Origin: an uncultured Clostridia bacterium
GTDB taxonomy: Bacteria; Bacillota; Clostridia; Lachnospirales; CAG-274
DNA: 29,409 nucleotides
Assembly: GCA_947629215.1 (NCBI GenBank)
Contig: CANRCU010000003.1
Location: 1-29,409, forward strand
Reading direction: 5' to 3'
Shown in pieces: positions 7,786 to 14,959 of the stretch (its first letter is position 1; each line of letters opens with the position of its first letter). A program made the position numbers and the translations under genes. The notes beneath the pieces were generated by a model. The model was not told the DNA's origin and ran no database searches. It was given only the letters and a program-made list of their open reading frames with translations.

Positions 7786-8739
7786 ATGATGATTTTTAAA
7801 GATATTAAGTTGGATCGTCAATGTTCCGAAAATCTTGATGTAAAACTTATCCGCAAGTGGAAAGATATATTATTTGAAAAATTTTCACAGCTGATAGACG
7901 AACTGCCGGATACAAAAGACGTTTTTTTTGTGGGCAGTTTATTCGGCAGCGAAAGAATTATGGAAAAATGCATAGACCGTTTTTTTGAAACACTGAAAAC
8001 CCGGACAACATTACGGTTTACGGCGATTTTATGCGAAAATGAATACAAACTTCTCATGTATCGCAAAGATATTCCCGAAAATTTGCGTATAATAAAAGAA
8101 GGCAGCAGCGAATGCAGACCGACAGCAAAAGACGACCGCAAGGAAGGTCTTTTTATTATAAAGCAAAATACGGTCTTTTTTTTGAATGAACGTATTTCTA
8201 TCGAAAGAACCGGCGGTGAGCTTTTTTTGAACGGTCTGCCCGAAGGCAAAATTAAACTTATACCGTTTGAGGCTTCGGGTTATGAAGATGCGGACGAAAA
8301 GCACGGTTATTCAATATTTGATCCAGAAAGTCTTTCGTTCAAAGAAGTCGTACAAAATAAATTTGTATACGAAACAAAGGAAGTAAAAATCACCGTCGAA
8401 GATACACGTGAAAGCATAGATAGAAAAATAAACCGAATAATTCAAGATTATAAATATGAAACGTTTCTGAGAATAAATCTGACGGGCAAGGCAAAATTCG
8501 GCTTTATGCCGGATACCGCCGCCATTGCCGAAACAATAAAACGCAGGCTGTTTTATGCCGAAGTTTATGACAATACCGTCATGTACATAGACGAGGCGGA
8601 TTTTGAAAACGATATATCGCTCAAAAGCGAATTTGTAAGGCTTGCATTGCAGGACGACACTTTGAGTACGGCTGAGAGAAACAGAATAATATCCTGCGGT
8701 TGGAATGTACTTTGCGGAAGGTCGGTGAATGAGGAATGA
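7786..8739 (+). CDS. Degenerate SbcD/YhaO-like phosphoesterase lacking metal ligands (putative pseudoenzyme)
   Basis: Protein of 317 residues with no obvious intact domain, but its layout follows DNA-repair phosphoesterases of the Mre11/SbcD/YhaO type. FKDIKLD (4-10) sits where these have the DxHLD metal motif, with K8 in place of His. DVFFVGSLF (45-53) sits at the usual IAGDLF, with S51 for Asp. ILCENEY (81-87) sits at the PGNHD motif. The following DIPENLRII and the later KLIPFEASGYED...KHGYSIF also resemble the YhaO pattern. The GHxH metal segment seems deleted, which explains the short length. The C-terminal part (about 185-300) resembles the cap region that binds the partner ATPase. The start has a strong AAGGAGGG site, and the stop overlaps the next start as ATGA, implying coupled translation with the SbcC-like ATPase. 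I infer a non-catalytic structural subunit; the homology itself is by eye. Confidence 0.6.
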   Translation: MMIFKDIKLDRQCSENLDVKLIRKWKDILFEKFSQLIDELPDTKDVFFVGSLFGSERIMEKCIDRFFETLKTRTTLRFTAILCENEYKLLMYRKDIPENLRIIKEGSSECRPTAKDDRKEGLFIIKQNTVFFLNERISIERTGGELFLNGLPEGKIKLIPFEASGYEDADEKHGYSIFDPESLSFKEVVQNKFVYETKEVKITVEDTRESIDRKINRIIQDYKYETFLRINLTGKAKFGFMPDTAAIAETIKRRLFYAEVYDNTVMYIDEADFENDISLKSEFVRLALQDDTLSTAERNRIISCGWNVLCGRSVNEE

Positions 8740-9944
8740 AACTTTTAAGCTGTCATATAGATAACTTTGGCATATTGCAGAATTACGACCATGATTTTGA
8801 GGATGGTCTGAATATCATCCTTCACGATAACGGCTGGGGCAAAACAACATTTGCCGTTTTTCTCAAAGTAATGCTGTACGGCATTACTACAAAAAATTCA
8901 AAAAATATAACCGAAAACGAAAGAAAAAGATATTTGCCGTGGCAAGGCGGCGTATACGGCGGTACGCTTGATTTTGAGGCAGGCGGAAAGACCTACCGCA
9001 TAACCCGTCAATTCGGGGCGCAGGCACGTATGGATAAGGTAAAGATAGTCGAGCTTGAAACGGGGCGTCCCGCAAAATTTGAAACGGAAAATATCGGCGA
9101 AGAACTCTTTCACCTTGATGCAAATGCATTTCAGCGCAGTATATTTATAAATCATAACAGCCCCGAAATGGAAACCGCCATGCTCAGCATACATTCAAGG
9201 CTGAATGCAATTGTAAGCAATGTTAATGACCTTGAAATGTATGACGAAGCAATAACCGAGCTTACCGAAAAAACAAAAGAGTATGAAAAAAGAGGTCAAA
9301 AAGGCAAAATTTACGATATTGAAAGGGCAATAAATACACTGAAAGACGAATTGTCCGAACTGAAAGACGAAATCGACAAGCAAGACGAGGCAAGACACAG
9401 GATAGTTGAAATAGACCGCATTATCGGCGATACCGAAAAAGACATTGCCGCAAAAAAAGCGGAATACGAAAAAACATCGGGCGCAAGGCAAAAAATCGAG
9501 GCTTATAAAAAACAACTTGACGAAGTTGAAAAGAGTTTAGCCGACATAACCTTACAACTTTCCGAATCCCAACAAATATTGGGGAATAACATACCCGACA
9601 GTGAAGAAACGGATAACATAAAATACAAAATAACACAAATGGAAAAGGATTCGGCAAAGATAAAAGTTATTGCCGAAGAATTAAAAAATTTAAACGACAG
9701 ATACCGCGAATATACGGAATTTTATGAAGGCAGTATACCGGATGTTTCGGATATAGCCGAGATACGCCGTATTTACGGTGAATTACAGGGTATATTGTCG
9801 GTAAAAGACGAAGAAACCGTCGAAGAGATACCTAATGAATACGAAACAATAGACCGTGTCGTCAACGCATATCCTGATTATGTAAATAAATTGGGCAGGG
9901 CGGCGGAATTAAAAAAAGAGACCGACAGGCTTGTGCGTTTATAG
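8736..9944 (+). CDS. YhaN/SbcC/Rad50-like ATPase, N-terminal part up to an in-frame TAG
   Basis: N-terminal 402 residues of an SMC/Rad50-type DNA-repair ATPase. The start MKLLSCHIDNFGILQNY is the classic beginning of this family. The Walker A loop is NGWGKTT (32-38), followed by a beta-rich lobe (LDFEAGGKTYRITRQF) and a lobe-closing helix. Coiled coil rich in Glu and Lys begins at about residue 165. The frame stops at TAG 9942-9944 inside the coiled coil, but the same frame continues as coherent coding sequence to 12740. Alone, this fragment lacks Walker B and the signature motif and could not hydrolyse ATP normally. ATG 8736 overlaps the upstream stop by 4 bp (ATGA), so it depends on translation of the phosphoesterase-like gene. 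A full-length product would have 1334 residues. Confidence 0.8.
   Translation: MKLLSCHIDNFGILQNYDHDFEDGLNIILHDNGWGKTTFAVFLKVMLYGITTKNSKNITENERKRYLPWQGGVYGGTLDFEAGGKTYRITRQFGAQARMDKVKIVELETGRPAKFETENIGEELFHLDANAFQRSIFINHNSPEMETAMLSIHSRLNAIVSNVNDLEMYDEAITELTEKTKEYEKRGQKGKIYDIERAINTLKDELSELKDEIDKQDEARHRIVEIDRIIGDTEKDIAAKKAEYEKTSGARQKIEAYKKQLDEVEKSLADITLQLSESQQILGNNIPDSEETDNIKYKITQMEKDSAKIKVIAEELKNLNDRYREYTEFYEGSIPDVSDIAEIRRIYGELQGILSVKDEETVEEIPNEYETIDRVVNAYPDYVNKLGRAAELKKETDRLVRL
9942..9944 (+). other. In-frame amber codon splitting the SbcC-like gene
   Basis: TAG at codon 403 of an otherwise open 1335-codon frame (8736-12740). The codons on both sides are ordinary coiled-coil sequence (RLVRL, stop, SDKKAKAAAEEQK). 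A single substitution from CAG, AAG or TTG would explain it. TAG is also a true stop at 25862-25864, so a reassigned code is unlikely. Confidence 0.85.
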
Positions 9945-12740
9945 TCGGATAAAAAGGCGAAAGCCGCCGCCGAAGAGCAAAAGTGGGAATATGCAAAAAA
10001 ACAATATTCCGATATTTGCGCGGAACTCGATACCTCATCAACGGCGCAAAAAGAAAAATACGATGAAAAATATGTAAAGGACAGCATTTTAAAATTGAAA
10101 AATGCTATAGATACCAAGCGCCGTATAGATATAAAAACTGCGGAACTGAATGCATTCGCTCTGTCCGAAAGCGAAGAAAAGCTGCTGTCGGAATTTCAGC
10201 ATGAAGGACCCGATACGGAAGTATCCGGCAAGGTGCTTGAAGCCTTACACTTTATCACAGGCAAAAAACTTGAGGTCGATGGGCTGACTGCAAAGCTTGT
10301 CGGGGAAAAAGGCAAAGCCGACAGCCTTAAACTTGCCTTGGAACAATACGGCAACATAAACGAGGAACTGAATTTACCCAACGGGAAAAACAAAAAACTC
10401 GGCAGCGTTTTGCTCGGCTGCGGTATTGCAGCGGCGGTATTGGGCGTTTTGCTCGGTATTGCCGTAATGCCGGCGTTGTTTGTGCTTGCGGTATTGGGCG
10501 CGGGAGCGGCAGTGTACGGCATGACCCTCGCAAAGAAATATAAAGAAGACTATGCCGAATACGAAAAGGCAAAAACCGTCAACGAGGAAAAGCTGAAAAA
10601 GAAACACGAAACGGAAACCGCTCTTTCGGAAACCCAAAAAACCATAGACGATATAAGCAGGCAAACAGAAACCATCCAACTTGATATAAGAAATAAAGAA
10701 GCTGTTGTGAACGAATGGAAAGACAAGTGGAACAACGGCTCTGTTCCGACCGAAGCCGATATTATCCGTTTTACGGATACGGCAAAGGCGTATTATGCGG
10801 CAAAGGCAAAAAAGAAAACATATAACGAAAAAGCCGAGGAAATATATTCTTTGCGCGAGCAAGAGAAGGAACTCATATATAAAGCGACCCAAAATTTCGA
10901 TGAAATAACGGAGCTTTCCCCGGAAGATGCCGTCGAATATCTGCAAAACGCCGCAAACGAGTATAACAAACTGAAAAAAGCTCATGCGGCAGCCATGGCA
11001 AAGAAGAAAAAACTCCTTGCGGAATACGGTTTTAGCGAAAAAGAACTTTCGGGCAATGAGTCGGACAAAACGGCACAGCTTAAAAAGGAACTCAAAAAAC
11101 TTGATTCGGATATAGCACTCAATATAAACTCGGCAAACGAAATACTTGAAAAAATAGGTATGTTCGCCGAACTCTCCGATTATGCGGAAAAGCTTGACAA
11201 AGCAGCCGATATGTTTGCCGTTTATAAAAATTACAGGCAAAAATTGGATGAAAGTATACAAAGAAAAGCCAACAGAAAAAAGAATACGGAAGAAACAAAG
11301 GCAAAACTTCAGAAAAAGCTTTCCGTTTTGAATGAGCGTTTTGCAGACCTTGAGTTTACGGAAAGGCTTGATTCGGTACAAAAAGATATTGAAGATGCCA
11401 AGGCTCTCAAATCCGACATAGGCAACAAAACGAATGAATATAATGCTCTGAACACGGCTTATAAAAAGGCTGAAAACGAGGTCGGCGCTTTTACCGCCAA
11501 ATTTAATGTCACAGCAGACGATAACAATAAAATGTTGGATATAATAACAAATGCCGTTGACAGTTTCAAAAAATTAAACGCCCAGTCGGAAACTATTAAA
11601 AGACAGCGTGAAGGTATTTTAAAAAATATCAAAGACGCCGAAACAAAACTCAGCAGCAGCGGAGCGCAGATGCGTGCCGAAATAGAAGCTCTTGAAAGTA
11701 AAAGAGATAAATTAAGGGACGAATATACACAAAAAAATGATTTTATAATAAGGGCTGACAGATCGCTTGAAAAATATGAAGAGAACCTTTGCAGACTTAA
11801 CGGACTTTACGACCAAAAACAAAAAGCGCAAAGCAATTTACAGACGTTAAAGCAGACGATAGCATTTATCGAAAAAGCAAAGGGCAATCTTGCAGACCGT
11901 TACCTTGGCAAAGTGGAGGATACTTTCAACAAATATATGCACATATGGCTTGAAAGCGATGTTATGCAGGGCGTTTTGGATATGGATTTCAAGGTTTCAA
12001 TAGAGGAAAACGGCAACACGCATACTGCGGAGGGATACAGCGCAGGCTACTGCGACCTTATAGATTTTTGTATGCGTCTGGCGTTTGTGGATACCTTGTT
12101 TGAAAGCGAACAGCCGTTTATCATTTTAGACGACCCGTTTGTGAACCTTGATGCCGAGAGGCTTGAAAGGGCTATGGAAATTATGAATGTTATGTCGGTC
12201 AACAGACAGATAATATATTTTGTCTGCCACCCCATAAGAGTATCTTCCCTAAGCGGTAAGGCACTGCCGAAAGAAACGCTTGACAAATTGGCGGAAATAT
12301 CCAAACAAAATATGAAACGTTTTGCCGAAAACGGCATTCATAAAAAACAAGCCGCAAAGAAACTGCCAAAGGAAATGTACAGGATAACAGCAACAAAAAC
12401 GCCCGTTGTTCTGCATCCGCTTAAAGAAAATTTTGTTATAACAAACAGTATATTCAGTATGAGATTTGTTGTCGACAATGAATATTACGGCAATGTAAAC
12501 TATGAGCTTTTCTTTATAGACGAGATAGGTCACGTGCTGAACGAGCGGCGCACTGTGGAAATAAAGGACGGCAGCTTGGTTTCGGACAGGGTGCAATTCA
12601 GCCTTAATACACGTGATGACAGCGGCAGCAAATATGAGCTTATGGTACGTGAAGAAGGTCAAAGCGGTTATGATGTTGTTGCAAGAATACCGTTTGAGGC
12701 AAAACTTACATTCCTCGGAACGGACAGTTTTGATTTCTGA
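9945..12740 (+). CDS. YhaN/SbcC/Rad50-like ATPase, C-terminal part after the amber codon
   Basis: Remainder of the SMC/Rad50-like ATPase, in the same frame as 8736-9944; residues are numbered as one protein with codon 403 as the amber. It holds the rest of the first coiled coil, a hydrophobic double segment (about 552-600) that looks like a membrane hairpin at the tip where Rad50 has its zinc hook, and the returning coiled coil to about 1050. The nucleotide-binding half has signature YSAGYCD (1101-1107), Walker B FIILDDPFVNLD with D1132/D1133, and the switch histidine in FVCHP (H1165). A 169-residue tail follows: a basic helix, then a beta-rich region ending at TGA. The first in-frame start is TTG 10095 without a convincing ribosome site, so independent translation is doubtful. 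It may be expressed by amber suppression, be a sequencing error, or be a pseudogene half. Confidence 0.75.
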   Translation, partial: SDKKAKAAAEEQKWEYAKKQYSDICAELDTSSTAQKEKYDEKYVKDSILKLKNAIDTKRRIDIKTAELNAFALSESEEKLLSEFQHEGPDTEVSGKVLEALHFITGKKLEVDGLTAKLVGEKGKADSLKLALEQYGNINEELNLPNGKNKKLGSVLLGCGIAAAVLGVLLGIAVMPALFVLAVLGAGAAVYGMTLAKKYKEDYAEYEKAKTVNEEKLKKKHETETALSETQKTIDDISRQTETIQLDIRNKEAVVNEWKDKWNNGSVPTEADIIRFTDTAKAYYAAKAKKKTYNEKAEEIYSLREQEKELIYKATQNFDEITELSPEDAVEYLQNAANEYNKLKKAHAAAMAKKKKLLAEYGFSEKELSGNESDKTAQLKKELKKLDSDIALNINSANEILEKIGMFAELSDYAEKLDKAADMFAVYKNYRQKLDESIQRKANRKKNTEETKAKLQKKLSVLNERFADLEFTERLDSVQKDIEDAKALKSDIGNKTNEYNALNTAYKKAENEVGAFTAKFNVTADDNNKMLDIITNAVDSFKKLNAQSETIKRQREGILKNIKDAETKLSSSGAQMRAEIEALESKRDKLRDEYTQKNDFIIRADRSLEKYEENLCRLNGLYDQKQKAQSNLQTLKQTIAFIEKAKGNLADRYLGKVEDTFNKYMHIWLESDVMQGVLDMDFKVSIEENGNTHTAEGYSAGYCDLIDFCMRLAFVDTLFESEQPFIILDDPFVNLDAERLERAMEIMNVMSVNRQIIYFVCHPIRVSSLSGKALPKETLDKLAEISKQNMKRFAENGIHKKQAAKKLPKEMYRITATKTPVVLHPLKENFVITNSIFSMRFVVDNEYYGNVNYELFFIDEIGHVLNERRTVEIKDGSLVSDRVQFSLNTRDDSGSKYELMVREEGQSGYDVVARIPFEAKLTFLGTDSFDF

Positions 12741-12764
12741 ACGGCGTATAATCAATGTTTTTGA

Positions 12765-12783
12765 CGTGATACGACGTAACACG
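12765..12783. promoter_or_regulatory. 19-bp near-perfect palindrome upstream of brxL
   Basis: CGTGATACGACGTAACACG differs from its own reverse complement only at the centre and at one symmetric pair. It lies in the 78-bp gap between the ATPase stop and the brxL start, a typical place for an operator. The WYL regulator encoded downstream is a candidate ligand, but I found no second clear copy in the window. Confidence 0.4.
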
Positions 12784-12818
12784 GCAAAAACGCAAATTTT
12801 GGCAAAGGATGTGTGTAT

Positions 12819-14939
12819 ATGACGGAATTGGAAGAAAAATTACTTGAAGTTTTCCCGGGTAAAGCTGTAAGGAAAGACCTTACAATGCTTATGAAAAAGG
12901 GAGCAAACGTGCCTACTTATGTGCTTGAATATCTGCTTGGTATGTATTGCGCGACCGATGACGAAGATTCTGTAAATATCGGTCTTGAAAAGATACGTAG
13001 AATACTGAGCGAAAACTATGTGCGCCCCGATCAGAGCGAATATATAAAATCTAAGATAAAAGAAAACGGTCAATATACCATAATAGATAAAATAACGGTC
13101 GTTCTGAACGAACACGAGGACAAGTATATTGCTTATTTTACAAACCTGAATATAGATCCGTTTGAGATCAGCCCCGATTTGGTCGTACATAATCAGAAAA
13201 TGCTTATAGGCGGTATATGGTGCATAATCAAAATAAATTATACGGGGCTTAAAAAAGAAGACGACGACCTGTACAGTGACGATATTTTCGGCAACCGCAA
13301 AAGACAGAAAAAAATCAAAAAGCAGAGGTCGAGATATGATTCGCCTTTTGAGATAAGCCAAATAAAGCCGATACAAATGCCCAATTTGGATATTGACGAG
13401 ATGAAGGAGGCAAGGCAAAATTTCATGACTGACGAATGGATAGAGCTGATACTGCGTTCTGCCGGATACGAACCGTCCGAGTTGAGCAAAAAACAAAGGC
13501 TGCATTATTTATTGCGGTTTGTGCCGTTCATTCAGAAAAATTACAACCTTGTCGAGCTTGGACCGAGGGGTACAGGCAAATCACACGCTTACAGCGAATT
13601 ATCGCCCTACTCTATACTTATGAGCAGCGGATATACGACCGTTTCAAATATGTTCTACAATATGTCATCACGTACGGTGGGACTTGTCGGCAATTGGGAC
13701 TGTATAGCCTTTGACGAAGTAGGCGGTATGAGTAAATTTTCGGACGATATGATACAGATAATGAAAAACTATATGGCAAACGGGTCATTTGCAAGGGGTA
13801 CAAATTCTATCACTTCCGATGCGTCAATAGCTTTTGAGGGCAACACATTCAAAAGCGTTGCCGATATGATGCGCACAACAAACCTGTTTGAACCTTTCCC
13901 CGAGGGATTTAACAACGATTCGGCTTTTTTCGATCGTATACATGCTTATCTGCCCGGTTGGGAAACGCCAAAACTGCGTTCGTCGCTCTTTACTCAGGGT
14001 TACGGTCTTATTTCCGATTGTTTTTCAGAATTTTGCCATCTGATGCGCAAATATGATTTTACAAATGCTTTCGGCGAATATTTTTCTCTTAACGATAATT
14101 TCAACACAAGAGATGATACCGCTGTCAGAAAGACTTTTTCGGGGCTGGCAAAACTTATATTCCCCGATGAGAAAATAACAAAGGAAGAAGCGCGCGAACT
14201 GCTTGTATATTCGATAGAATGCAGACGCAGGGTAAAAGAACAGCTCAGGAAAATGAACCCCGGTGAATTTTCGGATGTACAGCTTGGATATATCGACCTC
14301 GAAACGGGCGAGGAATTTATTACGGAGCTGCCCGAGGTAGCCAACGGTACGCTTGTTTACAGCGGCAAGGAAAAAGCGGGTCATGTCTATGCCGTAGGAA
14401 AGTCCGTGGACGGCAAGATAGGCATTTACAGGCTTGAAAACAAAACAATGGAAGGTACGGGCAAATTTAACTTCAACAATGTGGAAGGCCTTGGATATGC
14501 AAAAAAAGACGTTAAAGACAGCCTTCAGGCAGCATTTAACTATTTTAAGGAATACGCTCCCGATATAATAAAAAGAGATCACGAAAACTATGATTACGGT
14601 CTTTACTTTAACGATATGCAAAACAGGGGCGTCAGCGACGAAGTATCCGTTGCCGAAGTTGTGGGTCTGTTTTCGGCTTTGTCGGGCAAAGCTGTCTTGC
14701 CGTCGCTGGTCATTGCGGGCAGAGTCGTTATGTCGGGCAGTTTGCAGCCCGTTACGGCAGAGCTTGAAGAAATGTTCGTCGAGGTATCAAATGCAGGCGC
14801 ATCAAAAATTATGCTGCCCGAGGACATCAAAGGCGAATACGATATTTTAGCCGACGGTCTGAAACAGGAAATAGAAACAATATTTTATTCGACACCGCTT
14901 GATGCGGTCAGAAAAGCGCTTGAAACAGAGTATTATTAA
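12819..14939 (+). CDS. brxL: BrxL-family AAA+ / Lon-like protein
   Basis: Protein of 706 residues recognised as BrxL by its N-terminus (MTELEEKLLEVFPGK, GANVPTYVLEYLLGMYC, ILSENYVRPDQSEYIKSKI), by GGIWCI, and by NYNLVELGPRGTGKSHAYSE. The AAA+ core has Walker A GPRGTGKS (248-255) and Walker B CIAFDEV with D299/E300, followed by QIMKNYMANGSFARG. The Lon-like C-terminal domain (about 510-706) ends in the family-typical STPLDAVRKALE. Around GVSDEVSVAEV (604-614) and TAELEEMF, where Lon has its catalytic Ser and Lys, the Lys is not evident, as I recall for BrxL proteins in general, so protease activity should not be assumed. BrxL is a DNA-binding AAA+ effector in type I BREX phage defence. The start ATG 12819 fits both the family N-terminus and AAAGGA nine bases upstream; GTG 12813 is less likely. 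No other BREX core gene is present. Confidence 0.92.
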   Translation: MTELEEKLLEVFPGKAVRKDLTMLMKKGANVPTYVLEYLLGMYCATDDEDSVNIGLEKIRRILSENYVRPDQSEYIKSKIKENGQYTIIDKITVVLNEHEDKYIAYFTNLNIDPFEISPDLVVHNQKMLIGGIWCIIKINYTGLKKEDDDLYSDDIFGNRKRQKKIKKQRSRYDSPFEISQIKPIQMPNLDIDEMKEARQNFMTDEWIELILRSAGYEPSELSKKQRLHYLLRFVPFIQKNYNLVELGPRGTGKSHAYSELSPYSILMSSGYTTVSNMFYNMSSRTVGLVGNWDCIAFDEVGGMSKFSDDMIQIMKNYMANGSFARGTNSITSDASIAFEGNTFKSVADMMRTTNLFEPFPEGFNNDSAFFDRIHAYLPGWETPKLRSSLFTQGYGLISDCFSEFCHLMRKYDFTNAFGEYFSLNDNFNTRDDTAVRKTFSGLAKLIFPDEKITKEEARELLVYSIECRRRVKEQLRKMNPGEFSDVQLGYIDLETGEEFITELPEVANGTLVYSGKEKAGHVYAVGKSVDGKIGIYRLENKTMEGTGKFNFNNVEGLGYAKKDVKDSLQAAFNYFKEYAPDIIKRDHENYDYGLYFNDMQNRGVSDEVSVAEVVGLFSALSGKAVLPSLVIAGRVVMSGSLQPVTAELEEMFVEVSNAGASKIMLPEDIKGEYDILADGLKQEIETIFYSTPLDAVRKALETEYY

Positions 14940-14959
14940 GCAAAGGGGATGTGTCCTGT

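Noticed and set aside
9942..9944. Amber reassignment or pyrrolysine
   Set aside because: TAG ends the aldo/keto reductase at 25864, all other genes use TAA/TGA normally, and no pyrrolysine gene or special stem-loop is evident.
10374..11381. Long minus-strand frames (here and opposite parC, htpG and mgtE)
   Set aside because: They mirror lysine- and glutamate-rich genes and give Phe/Cys/Tyr-rich translations without ribosome sites: shadows of the real genes.
10095..12740. Independent gene starting at TTG 10095
   Set aside because: The frame is open back to the TAG at 9942, the start lacks a well-placed ribosome site, and the upstream codons 9945-10094 continue the coiled coil. It is the second part of the interrupted gene.
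12724..12752. Promoter with TATAAT at 12747-12752 before brxL
   Set aside because: No acceptable -35 box at 16-18 bp; the match can be chance in this AT-rich gap.
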